Source of the DNA: Oscillospiraceae bacterium
GTDB lineage: Bacteria; Bacillota; Clostridia; Oscillospirales; Acutalibacteraceae
Direction of reading: 5' to 3'
NCBI GenBank assembly: GCA_015066405.1
Contig: SVOM01000017.1
Coordinates: 1 to 36,489, forward strand
Length of the DNA: 36,489 nucleotides
Part shown: positions 7,551-15,808 of the stretch, one piece after another
Layout: the number at the start of each line of letters is the position of its first letter
Numbering within the stretch: the stretch's first letter is position 1
The notes under the pieces: generated by a model
What the model was told of the DNA's origin: nothing
Databases searched by the model: none
Seen by the model: the letters and a program-made list of their open reading frames with translations, nothing else
Made by a program: the position numbers and the translations under genes

Positions 7551-7726
7551 GAAATGCTTTTTAAGCATTTCGACAAGCCACGTTTTAAGTGGGTTTAGCA
7601 AAATTTAAACATTAAATTTTGCACGACACTTATTTCAATGGATGAGGACAAATTTTACTAAAAATTTGTCGCAAAATAAAAGATTTTGCGGCGAAACAGG
7701 GATGTTTCGCCAAACCTCTTCCATTA
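7551..7726. repeat. Palindrome cluster in the ddh/mntP gap (four-way-junction-like)
   Basis: This fills most of the 320-base gap between ddh and mntP. Successive perfect hairpins: 7551-7571 (GAAATGCTT arms), 7578-7592 (CCAC/GTGG), 7598-7622 (11-base arms), 7647-7670 (GACAAATTTT arms), 7671-7689 (GCAAAAT arms) and 7690-7711 (GGCGAAAC arms). The last three abut each other and are enclosed by AATGGATGAGG paired with CCTCTTCCATT (one mismatch), ending at 7726. This could fold as a four-way junction. It would be in the ddh leader RNA but upstream of the mntP transcript. It does not match the lysine or yybP-ykoY riboswitches as I know them. Confidence 0.7.
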
Positions 7727-7754
7727 TAATAAAATTATATTGCTTTTTTGTCAA
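7726..7754 (-). promoter_or_regulatory. Candidate promoter of ddh
   Basis: On the minus strand TTGACA (7754-7749) and TATTAT (7731-7726) are 17 bases apart. The transcript would begin near 7719, so that the palindrome cluster becomes its leader. Confidence 0.55.
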
Positions 7755-7766
7755 TATTTTATGTTG

Positions 7767-7795
7767 TTGACACACCATTTTTTTAATGCTATAAT
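7767..7795 (+). promoter_or_regulatory. Promoter of mntP
   Basis: Consensus TTGACA (7767-7772) and TATAAT (7790-7795) with a 17-base spacer and a TGC extended -10. The leader is only about 25 bases, so there is no room for a manganese riboswitch. Confidence 0.8.
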
Positions 7796-7825
7796 TTAAA
7801 AACACTTTTAAAGGATGTGTTTTGT

Positions 7826-8395
7826 TTGAGCTTGGCTGAACTTTTTATTTTGGCAGTCGGTCTTTCGATGGATGCTTTTGCTGTGGCTGTGTGTAAGGGA
7901 CTATCGGCGCCAAAACTCAAGCCGTCTTACATGGCGGTTACGGGTGCTTGGTTTGGTGGATTTCAGGCACTTATGCCGCTAATCGGCTTTTTGCTGGGGT
8001 CATCATTCGAAAAGTACATAACTCCTGTTGACCACTGGGTTGCATTTGTATTGCTTGCATTTATAGGTGGCAATATGATAAAGGAAGCGTGCACTTGCGA
8101 GGATGATGCGCATGATGCATCATTCTCGGTTAAAACAATGTTTGTTATGGCGGTCGCTACAAGCGTGGATGCATTGGCGGTGGGTATAACCTTTGCGGTA
8201 TTGCCCGATGTTAATATATGGTGGGCTGTACTTTTTATAGGTGTTGTTACATTTATACTATCAGCACTCGGTGTGTTTATAGGCCACAAGTTTGGCGAAA
8301 GATATAAAAGCAAGGCCGAGTTTCTGGGCGGCGCAATACTTGTTTTAATGGGTATTAAAATTTTACTTGAACACTTAGGTGTTATTAATTTCTAA
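7826..8395 (+). CDS. mntP: Manganese efflux pump MntP
   Basis: Six-helix inner-membrane protein of the MntP family (two DUF204 repeats), exporting Mn2+. From the TTG start at 7826 it is 189 residues, beginning MSLAELFILAVGLSMDAFAV, as in the family. The repeated acidic motifs GLSMDAFAV (D16) and ATSVDALAV (D115) are the conserved transport residues. I chose TTG because the AAAGGA site at 7810-7815 sits about 10 bases before it; a GTG at 7817 would be too close. Many mntP genes are preceded by a yybP-ykoY riboswitch, but none is visible here. The gene ends at a bidirectional terminator. Confidence 0.92.
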   Translation: MSLAELFILAVGLSMDAFAVAVCKGLSAPKLKPSYMAVTGAWFGGFQALMPLIGFLLGSSFEKYITPVDHWVAFVLLAFIGGNMIKEACTCEDDAHDASFSVKTMFVMAVATSVDALAVGITFAVLPDVNIWWAVLFIGVVTFILSALGVFIGHKFGERYKSKAEFLGGAILVLMGIKILLEHLGVINF

Positions 8396-8399
8396 AATT

Positions 8400-8428
8400 A
8401 AAAGGGCTTACGAAAAGTAAGCCCTTTT
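8400..8428. terminator. Bidirectional terminator between mntP and secF
   Basis: Stem AAAAGGGCTTAC/GTAAGCCCTTTT with a five-base loop, T-rich on both strands. Confidence 0.88.
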
Positions 8429-8431
8429 GTT

Positions 8432-9382
8432 TTATTTTTTCTTAGATTTTTTAACCTTTACGGGTCTTGTGGCTACATAGTTTTTCCATTTAACCCATAG
8501 CGGACCTGAGATGAAGATGGATGAAATACTACCGGAAAGTAGACCAAATACCATCGGAATTGCAAAGCTGCGGAGTGTTGTTAAACCAAAGATTTCGGCA
8601 ACTACAATAATTGTAGCAACTGCCATAACGGTTGTAACAGTTGTAACAATAGTACGTATCATAACCGAGTTAACACTCTCATTTACAAGCTCGCTTGTAT
8701 CTTTCGATGGGTAAAGCTTGCGGTTTTCACGTACACGGTCATAGATTACGATTGTGTCGTTAAGTGAATAACCGAGGAGTGTTAAAATAACTGCAATAAG
8801 GTTTGAGTCAACAGGTAAGCGGAATGCCGTACAGGCAAGGAATGCTACGATACAGTCGAGTATTAATGCCACAAACGCGGTAAGAGCCGCCGAAATACCA
8901 CCGATATTGCGGAAACGGAAGCCTACATAGATTACAACAAATATACCTGCAATAAGTATTGCAACTATACTCTTAGCAAAGAATGTACCCGCGATAGTGG
9001 GGCTTACAGAGTTTGAGTCGTAGCTTTTAATGTTGTTGCTTTTAAACTCAGTAGTAAGTGCTGTTGTTAAAGCCGACTGCTTTTCGGTGGAAAGAGCATT
9101 ATTGCCGGGCAAGGTTATAACTATCTGCTTGGTAGAACCGTTCATTGAGGTGTTAAAGGAAACTGCGGCATCGGTGCCGAGCGCCTTATCAACCGCCGCA
9201 TCTACCTTTGATACTGAAAGGTCGCCTGTATATGTGTAGGAAAGGCGTGTACCACCGCTAAAGTTTATGTCAAGCTTAACGCCGAAAATGCAGGTGAGAA
9301 CAATACCCACAACTATAACTGCTGCATAAATAATGGCGGCCCATTTGAGTGTTTTGTTAAAATCAATATTAAATTTAGTCAT
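8432..9382 (-). CDS. secF: Protein translocase subunit SecF
   Basis: Membrane partner of SecD that uses proton motive force to help pull secreted proteins through SecYEG. 316 residues from the ATG at 9382, which overlaps the secD stop (ATGACTAA) and has GGAGGTG inside the secD end. This signals translational coupling. There is one N-terminal membrane helix (about 14-36), an external domain starting INFSGGTRLSY, and five more helices. The SecF signature LLGYSLNDTIVIYDRVREN (about 203-221) is present. The tail is Lys-rich. SecD and SecF are separate proteins here, as is common in Clostridia. Confidence 0.95.
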   Translation of the reverse strand: MTKFNIDFNKTLKWAAIIYAAVIVVGIVLTCIFGVKLDINFSGGTRLSYTYTGDLSVSKVDAAVDKALGTDAAVSFNTSMNGSTKQIVITLPGNNALSTEKQSALTTALTTEFKSNNIKSYDSNSVSPTIAGTFFAKSIVAILIAGIFVVIYVGFRFRNIGGISAALTAFVALILDCIVAFLACTAFRLPVDSNLIAVILTLLGYSLNDTIVIYDRVRENRKLYPSKDTSELVNESVNSVMIRTIVTTVTTVMAVATIIVVAEIFGLTTLRSFAIPMVFGLLSGSISSIFISGPLWVKWKNYVATRPVKVKKSKKK

Positions 9383-10751
9383 TGTTCTTTGCACCTCCGA
9401 ATAACCAAGGCTTGCGGAAAACTTTGTATCGGGAAATACTCTTCATCATAAACTTTGAAGCGTAAATACCCATTATAAGGTTGAATACAACACCTACAAA
9501 CAATGTATAACCAAAGGAATAAATTGAACCCGTGATGGAAGAGCCGAGCAATGCCATAATGGGAGAGAAGATTTTTGCAAGTAAACTATCAGGGTTACCG
9601 AATGCACCCATAAGTACGGCGGCGATAATAACGATGGTTACGTTGCCGTCAAGCACGGCATTAAAGCTGTTTTCAAAGCCCGCTGCGATAGCACCGTCAA
9701 TGGTTTTGCCGTTGCGGAATTCTTCTCTTATGCGTTCTGATGCGATAACGTTTGCGTCAACACCTACACCAACCGAAAGAATAATACCTGCAATACCGGG
9801 AATTGTGAGCGTAAAGCTTTCAAGTCCGCCAAAATAACCCGAGATACAAGCTATCATACCTGCCAACTGTCCAAGAAGTGCAATAGATGCGATAACACCG
9901 GGTAAGCGGTAACGGAGAATCATAATTAAGCATACAAGGGCGAAAGCAATAGCACCTGCAATAACCATAACATTAAGTGCGTTAGCTCCGAGTGTTGGGG
10001 AAATAACCTGTAATTTGCTTTCATCAACCGTTAAAGCAAAGGGGAGAGAACCTGCGTTAATTTGGTTGGCAAGGTCCTGCGCTGTTTCTGCCGTAAAGTT
10101 ACCCTCAATATATGCATTGTTGGTTGTAATTTGCTCTTTTACGGACGGCGCCGAAATCATCTCATCATCCATCCAAATAGATATTTGAGAATATTTGCCT
10201 GTTGCGGTTTTGAATTTCGACATACCTGAATCTGTAAATTTAAGATTTACAACATACTCATTAGTTTCGGTAAGCACACCAACCGATGCCGAAGCAATAT
10301 CGGCCGAGCCGCTTAAAATAACGGTGCTCTTATCGGTGTTTGCGCAGAAGGATAAAACTGCCGTTTTACCGAGCTTCTTGATGGCGGCTAACGGGTCAAA
10401 GCTTGTTTCGTTAGCGGTCCAAGGGAAGCGCACGATAATTTGCTTGTTTATACTGTCAGCATAAACCTCATAGTCGGTTACATTGTCGGCTACGAGACGC
10501 TTTTCAATAATGGTTTTTGCCGATTCCATATCAGCACTTGTGATTTCGTCAACCTTTTTATCGGGCGAGAAAACCGCTTCAACACCACCGCTTATATCAA
10601 TACCCCAGCGTATATCCTGAGCGCCCTTGATATAAACCTGCCTTATGTCGCCATAATAGCCTGAAATACCGAAAAAAGCGGTAAATGTGAGTGCTAATAT
10701 TAAAACGAGCACTACAAAAAAGGTTGCTTTGCTTGTCTTTTTGGATTTCAC
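9375..10751 (-). CDS. secD: Protein translocase subunit SecD
   Basis: 458 residues, beginning at a GTG with a GGAGG site nine or so bases upstream. N-terminal membrane helix about 9-30, then the external P1 domain starting WGIDISGGVEAVF (about 48-60). The RND-type membrane domain starts near 255 and contains GVGVDANVIASERIREEF (about 325-342), the SecD signature. The protein is shorter than the roughly 600-residue E. coli form, as usual in Firmicutes. It is co-transcribed with secF from a promoter that overlaps the end of the upstream aminotransferase gene. Confidence 0.95.
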   Translation of the reverse strand: MKSKKTSKATFFVVLVLILALTFTAFFGISGYYGDIRQVYIKGAQDIRWGIDISGGVEAVFSPDKKVDEITSADMESAKTIIEKRLVADNVTDYEVYADSINKQIIVRFPWTANETSFDPLAAIKKLGKTAVLSFCANTDKSTVILSGSADIASASVGVLTETNEYVVNLKFTDSGMSKFKTATGKYSQISIWMDDEMISAPSVKEQITTNNAYIEGNFTAETAQDLANQINAGSLPFALTVDESKLQVISPTLGANALNVMVIAGAIAFALVCLIMILRYRLPGVIASIALLGQLAGMIACISGYFGGLESFTLTIPGIAGIILSVGVGVDANVIASERIREEFRNGKTIDGAIAAGFENSFNAVLDGNVTIVIIAAVLMGAFGNPDSLLAKIFSPIMALLGSSITGSIYSFGYTLFVGVVFNLIMGIYASKFMMKSISRYKVFRKPWLFGGAKNND

Positions 10752-10781
10752 TTTTCTTTCCTCCGTGTTTTTATTGTAATA

Positions 10782-10810
10782 ATTATACTGTCCGTGAGTT
10801 TAATTGTCAA
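10782..10810 (-). promoter_or_regulatory. Promoter of secDF, overlapping the aminotransferase stop
   Basis: On the minus strand TTGACA (10810-10805) and TATAAT (10787-10782) are 17 bases apart. The -35 hexamer is made of the last codons and stop of the upstream aminotransferase (GTT GAC AAT TAA). Confidence 0.75.
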
Positions 10811-12080
10811 CGGCGGTAAGCTTTTCGAGTGCTGCGAGTTTAATTGCACAGCAAAGTATCTCAGATGCTTTTTTAACTTCCTTAACCGATGGGTAGGAAG
10901 GAGCAATTCTTATATTGCTGTTTTTGGGGTCGCATCCGTAAGGGAAGGTAGCACCTACGCTTGTGAGCTTAAGGCCTGCTTTTGCACACAGTTCCTCAAC
11001 GCGTTTGGCACACCCTTCAAGAACATTAACACTAATAAAGTAGCCGCCCTTTGGTTTGGTCCATACGGCAATATCTTTACCGCTGAGTTCTTTCTCGAAT
11101 TCATCAAGCACCGCCTCAAATTTCGGGCGGAGAATTACGGCGTGGGAGCGCATATGCTGTTTTAGCACATCAAAATTCGGGAACATCCTTGCGTGTCTTA
11201 ACTGGTTTAGTTTATCGGGTCCGATTGTTTGATGTGTCATACGCTTTTTAAGCAGCTCCACATTTTTGGGGCTTGCCGCCTCGGCCGCAACACCGGCACC
11301 GGGGAATGTGATTTTAGAGGTGGATGTAAACATAATTATATTGTCTTCCGTGCCGTTTTTAACACATTCTTCGTAAATGTTAAGCAGTGTGTCGCCGTCT
11401 TCATAAAGGTCGTGTATTGCATAGGCGTTATCCCACATAATGCGGAAATCTTTTGCAGCGGGCTGCATAGCTGCCATACGGCGTACGGTATCATCAGAAT
11501 AGGTAATGCCTTCGGGGTTTGAATATTTAGGCACACACCACATACCTTTAACGCTTTCATCCTTTATAAGCTCTTCAACCTCATCCATATCGGGGCCGTC
11601 CTTGGTGTTTTCAACAGGAATCATCTCAATGCCGAAATACTCGCATATACCAAAATGCCTGTCATAACCGGGAGCGGGGCAGAGGAACTTAACCTTTTCC
11701 TGCAAAAGCCACGGTTTATCTCCAAAGCCGTGTGTCATTGCCTGAGCGATGGTATCGTACATCATATTGAGTGAAGAATTACCGCCAACGATGATTTGTG
11801 AATGGTCAACACCCATAATTTGCGAAAACAGATGCTTTAATTCAATAAGTCCGTCAAGTCCGCCGTAATTGCGGCAGTCGGTACCCTCGCAGTTTTTGTA
11901 GCCTGTGTTATTACCAACAAGATTAAAAATATTATCACTTACATCCATTTGGTCAAAGCCGGGCTTTCCGCGTGTCATATCAAGCGCTGTGCCCATGTTT
12001 TTTAAGTGCTTATATTCTTCATATACTTTTTTCAGTTCAGCGTTTTTCTCCGCCGCACTCATATTAATATAACTTGGCAT
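10800..12080 (-). CDS. Aspartate aminotransferase, type Ic (PF12897-like)
   Basis: PLP-dependent class I aminotransferase, 426 residues from the ATG at 12080, which has GGAGGC seven bases upstream; an earlier in-frame start at 12125 lacks such support. The N-terminal LDMTRGKPGFDQMD, the GGNSSLNMMYD segment (about 99-109), KYSNPEG (about 185-191), WDNAYAIHDL (D217, Y220) and the PLP lysine in TSTSKITFPGAG (K256) fit the subgroup known from Corynebacterium AspT. Members exchange amino groups between aspartate and glutamate, though MocR-like relatives differ in specificity. It is flanked by its own promoter upstream and the secDF promoter at its end. Confidence 0.85.
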   Translation of the reverse strand: MPSYINMSAAEKNAELKKVYEEYKHLKNMGTALDMTRGKPGFDQMDVSDNIFNLVGNNTGYKNCEGTDCRNYGGLDGLIELKHLFSQIMGVDHSQIIVGGNSSLNMMYDTIAQAMTHGFGDKPWLLQEKVKFLCPAPGYDRHFGICEYFGIEMIPVENTKDGPDMDEVEELIKDESVKGMWCVPKYSNPEGITYSDDTVRRMAAMQPAAKDFRIMWDNAYAIHDLYEDGDTLLNIYEECVKNGTEDNIIMFTSTSKITFPGAGVAAEAASPKNVELLKKRMTHQTIGPDKLNQLRHARMFPNFDVLKQHMRSHAVILRPKFEAVLDEFEKELSGKDIAVWTKPKGGYFISVNVLEGCAKRVEELCAKAGLKLTSVGATFPYGCDPKNSNIRIAPSYPSVKEVKKASEILCCAIKLAALEKLTAVDN

Positions 12081-12096
12081 ACATATCGCCTCCATT

Positions 12097-12115
12097 AAAA
12101 ACCCGAACTTTCGGG
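12097..12115 (-). terminator. Small terminator-like hairpin in the aminotransferase leader
   Basis: On the minus strand CCCGAA/TTCGGG with a tight loop is followed by five T, just before the GGAGGC ribosome site. It could be a weak attenuator or a stabilising 5' hairpin; the stem is short. Confidence 0.35.
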
Positions 12116-12134
12116 AGTATACCATATCTTATAT

Positions 12135-12163
12135 ATTAAATCAAAAAATAGCCAATTTGTCAA
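12135..12163 (-). promoter_or_regulatory. Promoter of the aspartate aminotransferase
   Basis: On the minus strand TTGACA (12163-12158) and TTTAAT (12140-12135) with a 17-base spacer. Confidence 0.65.
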
Positions 12164-12183
12164 TATTTATATTATATAATATA

Positions 12184-12215
12184 TAAAATAAGCCGTCGGT
12201 ATTTTCCGACGGCTT
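12184..12215 (-). terminator. Terminator of trpB
   Basis: Stem AAGCCGTCGG/CCGACGGCTT with a six-base loop, then T-rich sequence on the minus strand, directly after the trpB stop. Confidence 0.85.
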
Positions 12216-12219
12216 GAAA

Positions 12220-13455
12220 TTATTTGCTTAAATTGAATTTTTCTCCGCAACCGTATTTTTCATATACATAGTCGATATCTTTATCGCCTCTGCCCGATAA
12301 ACATACAAGTATCGAGCCGCTCTTGTGCTCTTTTGCATAGCGTATAGCGTATGCTAATGCGTGTGAGCTTTCAATGGCGGGGATGATACCTTCGTAGCGG
12401 CAAAGCAAGAAGAATGCTTCCATAGCTTCCTCATCGCTTACGGTTTCATAATGCACTCTGCCTTTATCACGAAGCAAAGCGTGTTCAGGACCGACACCGG
12501 GGTAATCAAGACCGCTGGCTATTGAGTAAACGGGTAACGGCTCGCCATTTTCATCCTGCAAAAGATAACTTTCAAAACCGTGGAGCCTACCCTTTGTGCC
12601 GAACTTCATTGTTGCGGCGTGGTCGCCTATGTTTTCGCCCTTGCCTAACGGCTCAATGCCGTAAATTTCAACGGGGTCAGCAAGGAATGGAGTGAACATA
12701 CCAAGCGAGTTAGAGCCGCCGCCTACACACGCGCAAACAGCGTCAGGCATAATGCCTGTCATTTCTAAAAACTGGTCGCGCGCTTCATAACCGATAACCG
12801 ACTGAAAATCGCGCACCATTTTCGGAAACGGGTGCGGACCAAGCGCTGAGCCGATGCAGTAAATAGCATCCTTATATTCCTTTAAATATGCCTCAAATGC
12901 CGCATCCACCGCTTCTTTAAGGGTTTTAAGACCGTGCGTTACGGGTATTACATTAGCACCGAGCATCTTCATACGAATCACATTGGGCTTTTGCTTTTCA
13001 ATATCAACCTCGCCCATATAAACATCGCATTCCATACCGTAGTATGCAGCGGCAGTGGCGATAGCAACACCGTGTTGGCCGGCACCTGTTTCGGCAATAA
13101 GCTTTTTCTTGCCCATATATTTTGCAAGCAAGCCTTCGCCCATACAGTGATTTAATTTATGTGCACCCGTGTGATTTAAATCTTCACGCTTTAAATAGAT
13201 TTGGCAGTTGCCAAACAGTTTAGAAAGGCGCTCACAGTGATATACGGGGGTGGGTCTGCCTTGAAATTCTTTTCTGATGCGGCGAAGCTCGTTTATAAAC
13301 TGAGCCGAGTGGCAAATCGCTTCGTATGCATCATCAGCTTCTTTAAATACGGGCACCAATTCATCGGGGAGAAAAGAGCCGCCGTATTCGCCAAAAAAGC
13401 CGTCTTTATCGGGGTATTCCTTTAAATAATTGTCAAAATCTCTATAGTTGTTCAT
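12220..13455 (-). CDS. trpB: Tryptophan synthase beta subunit
   Basis: PLP enzyme that condenses indole with serine to give tryptophan. 411 residues from the ATG at 13455, which has GAAAGGAA upstream; the frame stays open to 13536 but without a ribosome site. PLP lysine is K100 in [10 protein letters not shown], the catalytic glutamate E122 is in AETGAGQHG, and the phosphate loop GGGSNS is at 245-250. It belongs to the TrpB1-type family. No trpA or other trp gene is nearby, so the enzyme may work with a distant TrpA or salvage free indole. Expression is governed by a tryptophan-specific T-box leader. Confidence 0.95.
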   Translation of the reverse strand: MNNYRDFDNYLKEYPDKDGFFGEYGGSFLPDELVPVFKEADDAYEAICHSAQFINELRRIRKEFQGRPTPVYHCERLSKLFGNCQIYLKREDLNHTGAHKLNHCMGEGLLAKYMGKKKLIAETGAGQHGVAIATAAAYYGMECDVYMGEVDIEKQKPNVIRMKMLGANVIPVTHGLKTLKEAVDAAFEAYLKEYKDAIYCIGSALGPHPFPKMVRDFQSVIGYEARDQFLEMTGIMPDAVCACVGGGSNSLGMFTPFLADPVEIYGIEPLGKGENIGDHAATMKFGTKGRLHGFESYLLQDENGEPLPVYSIASGLDYPGVGPEHALLRDKGRVHYETVSDEEAMEAFFLLCRYEGIIPAIESSHALAYAIRYAKEHKSGSILVCLSGRGDKDIDYVYEKYGCGEKFNLSK

Positions 13456-13539
13456 AATAAATTTCCTTTCAAAATAAGTAAGTTTTATATAAAAATCAAC
13501 TACGCCATCGTTTTGATAAGATATACATAAAATCACCTA

Positions 13540-13796
13540 AAATAAAAATAACCCTGCCCCTTATGGGACAAGATTTTAAAATCTTGCTTATACCACCCAA
13601 ATGTAGAATAAACACTAAGCACGTACTGACATACGCGGTGCCGCTATAACGGGTGCACACCCCGTCGGAGCCTACTGAAATTTCGGTCCGCCCTCAAAAG
13701 CCCATTCGTTAAATGTTTTCTTACCGCAATTCCACCGCCTGCGGCTCTCTAAAAAGCAAAAATAAAACTACTATTCTTTCTCATCGGTTTGTTCTC
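13540..13796 (-). promoter_or_regulatory. T-box riboswitch, tryptophan-specific, leader of trpB
   Basis: The minus-strand leader has the hallmarks of a T-box. Near its 5' end is GATGAGAAAGAATAGTAG. Stem I begins AGAGAGCC, and its specifier loop reads GAA-TGG-GC at 13700-13707, so the specifier codon is UGG (Trp, 13702-13704). The conserved T-box bulge region TTTGGGTGGTA lies at 13591-13601 and is followed by a hairpin (TGTCCC/GGGGCA) and a T-rich stretch that act as terminator. Uncharged tRNA-Trp should pair with specifier and bulge to allow read-through. The match of specifier and gene product makes this call firm. Confidence 0.92.
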
Positions 13797-13800
13797 GATA

Positions 13801-13829
13801 ATTCTAACACTAAAAAAACGCTTTGTCAA
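13801..13829 (-). promoter_or_regulatory. Promoter of the trpB T-box transcript
   Basis: On the minus strand TTGACA (13829-13824) and TAGAAT (13806-13801) are 17 bases apart, giving a start near 13794, right at the 5' edge of the T-box. Confidence 0.75.
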
Positions 13830-13864
13830 TATTTAAAGGAAAAATAAAAAATCAAAAATAATTC

Positions 13865-13893
13865 TTTACTTATTTGCAAAAATATATTATGAT
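13865..13893 (+). promoter_or_regulatory. Candidate promoter of nagB
   Basis: TTTACT (13865-13870) and TATGAT (13888-13893) with a 17-base spacer. A second -10-like TATACT lies just after. Confidence 0.45.
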
Positions 13894-13927
13894 ATACTAA
13901 AATAATAGTGCAAAAGGTGGTTTCAGT

Positions 13928-14638
13928 ATGAGATATATTGAAGTAGAAAATTATGAACAGTTAAGTGTTGCTGCAGCAAACATCATTGCAGCACAGGTTA
14001 TCTTAAAGCCCAATTCGGTTTTAGGCTTGGCTACAGGCTCTTCTCCTGTGGGCGCGTATAAGGAATTGATTAAAAAATACGAAAACGGCGAGCTCGATTT
14101 TTCTGCCGTTACTTCGGTAAATCTTGATGAATATATAGGTCTTGATGGCGATAACGACCAGAGCTATCGCTATTTTATGAACACAAATCTTTTCAATCAC
14201 GTTAATATTGATAAATCAAAAACCTTTGTACCAAGCGGAATCGCAACCGATATTGAAAAAGAGTGCAAGGATTATGATGATAATATCGCACGCCTTGGCG
14301 GTATTGATTTGCAGCTTCTCGGTATTGGCCTTGATGGACACATCGGTTTTAACGAGCCCGATGAGTTCTTTACAAAAGCGACTCACAAAGTAACACTTGA
14401 TGAATCTACCATTGAAGCAAATGCAAGATTCTTTGAGAGCATTGATGATGTTCCGCGTGCCGCAGTTACCATGGGTATGGGCGGAATTATGGGTGCCAAA
14501 AAAGTATTGCTTATCGCTAACGGCGAAAGCAAAAAGGAAATTATCGAAAAAGCGTTCTTCGGTCCCATTGACCCGAAGGTCCCCGCTTCGATTTTACAAC
14601 TTCACAGCGATTTAACTGTAATCTACAGTAAAAAATAA
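13928..14638 (+). CDS. nagB: Glucosamine-6-phosphate deaminase
   Basis: Converts glucosamine-6-phosphate to fructose-6-phosphate and ammonia, feeding amino sugars into glycolysis. 236 residues, at the short end typical of Firmicutes NagB. Motifs: phosphate loop GLATGSSPVG (33-42), NLDEYIGL with the catalytic acid pair D67/E68, and GIGLDGHIGFNEP (132-144) with D136, H138 and E143. The short form lacks the allosteric C-terminal extension of the E. coli enzyme. The ATG has AAAGGTGG upstream. Nineteen bases separate it from the kinase-like gene that follows, so they form an operon. Confidence 0.93.
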   Translation: MRYIEVENYEQLSVAAANIIAAQVILKPNSVLGLATGSSPVGAYKELIKKYENGELDFSAVTSVNLDEYIGLDGDNDQSYRYFMNTNLFNHVNIDKSKTFVPSGIATDIEKECKDYDDNIARLGGIDLQLLGIGLDGHIGFNEPDEFFTKATHKVTLDESTIEANARFFESIDDVPRAAVTMGMGGIMGAKKVLLIANGESKKEIIEKAFFGPIDPKVPASILQLHSDLTVIYSKK

Positions 14639-14657
14639 AAAAACGGAGAAATTCGAA

Positions 14658-15737
14658 ATGGATGAAAAAATTTATTTAGCCTTGGCTGAATACGGCTTCA
14701 AAAAAGAGGATGTTAAAGAGTTAGCCCCTTATGGCGATGGCCTTATCAATAATACCTATCGATTTGTTGTTAATGGCACGGCATATCTTATGCAGAAAAT
14801 AAATACTGCCGTTTTCAAAAATCCCGAAGGTCTTATGGATAACTTTGTGGGAGTTACCGAATATTTGAAGAAAATAATCATCGCAAATGGCGGTAATCCC
14901 GAACGCGATACGCTAACAGCCATTAAAACGCTTGACGGGAAAAACCTTGTTAACAATGAGTTGGGCGCATACCGTGTAATGTTGTTTATTGATGCTATCA
15001 GTATCAATGTGGCTGAGAGAGCCGAGCAGCTTTGTTCTGTTGGCGCTTGCTTTGGCAAATTTCAAAATATGCTGGCGGACTATCCCGCTGATACACTGTT
15101 TGAGGTTATTCCTGATTTCCATAACACCCCAAAGCGTTTTGAAAATCTCGAAAAGGCCATTAAAGAAAATATTGCAGGACGCCTTGATTCAGTCGCTGCA
15201 GAGGTTGAATATGCACTTACTATGAAAAATAGAGTAAGTGCTGTAATCGATGGCTTCCGTGATGGCTCGGTACCGCTTCGCGTATCTCATAATGATACAA
15301 AACTTAACAACGTTTTGCTTGATAAAGAAACCTATGAGGGCGTTTGCGTTATTGACCTTGATACAGTAATGCCGGGCTCATATTTGTATGATTACGGCGA
15401 TGCGTTGCGCTTTGCGGGAAATAATACAATAGAAGATAACCCCGATTTATCACAGGTTTATTTAGATTTTGAAAAATTTGCTGCCTTTACAAAGGGATAT
15501 TTCTCCGAGGTTAAATCGGTGTTAACCGAGCGTGAAATTGAGCTTTTGCCCTTTGCAGTAGAGCTTATGACGTTTGAGTGCGGTATCCGTTTCTTAACCG
15601 ACTATCTAAACGGCGATACATATTTCAAAACAAGATATCCCGAGCATAACTTGGTGCGCGCGCGCAACCAGTTTAAATTATCACAGGATATTGATAGCAA
15701 GCTTGATAAAATGGCATCATTTATTGCATCACTTTAA
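14658..15737 (+). CDS. APH-fold sugar kinase, N-acetylhexosamine 1-kinase-like
   Basis: Phosphotransferase of the aminoglycoside/choline kinase fold, 359 residues. Visible: nucleotide loop region GDGLINNTYRF (26-36), catalytic loop SHNDTKLNN (H211, N212, D213) and metal-binding IDLDTVMPG (D233, D235) followed by YDYGDALRFAGNN. The DLDTVMPG...GDALR pattern and the position next to nagB recall N-acetylhexosamine 1-kinase (NahK), which makes GlcNAc-1-P or GalNAc-1-P from the free sugars. The exact sugar is inference; another sugar or a small alcohol substrate remains possible. It ends at a strong terminator. Confidence 0.75.
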   Translation: MDEKIYLALAEYGFKKEDVKELAPYGDGLINNTYRFVVNGTAYLMQKINTAVFKNPEGLMDNFVGVTEYLKKIIIANGGNPERDTLTAIKTLDGKNLVNNELGAYRVMLFIDAISINVAERAEQLCSVGACFGKFQNMLADYPADTLFEVIPDFHNTPKRFENLEKAIKENIAGRLDSVAAEVEYALTMKNRVSAVIDGFRDGSVPLRVSHNDTKLNNVLLDKETYEGVCVIDLDTVMPGSYLYDYGDALRFAGNNTIEDNPDLSQVYLDFEKFAAFTKGYFSEVKSVLTEREIELLPFAVELMTFECGIRFLTDYLNGDTYFKTRYPEHNLVRARNQFKLSQDIDSKLDKMASFIASL

Positions 15738-15740
15738 TAA

Positions 15741-15767
15741 AAAGCACCCGAGTTTCTCGGGTGCTTT
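15741..15767 (+). terminator. Terminator of the nagB-kinase operon
   Basis: Stem AAAGCACCCGAG/CTCGGGTGCTTT around TTT, just after the kinase stop codon. Confidence 0.88.
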
Positions 15768-15808
15768 TCAAGAATTAGGAATTAGGGAACAACATAGGTG
15801 TTGTTTCT

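Noticed and set aside
7506-7825. yybP-ykoY manganese riboswitch before mntP, or lysine riboswitch before ddh
   Set aside because: The mntP leader is too short, and the ddh leader lacks the conserved cores of the lysine class as I know them.
15769-15806. Direct GAATTAGG repeats and a small GAACAACA/TGTTGTTTC hairpin after the kinase operon
   Set aside because: Too short to call as a mobile element; at most an extra hairpin near the end of the XRE gene.
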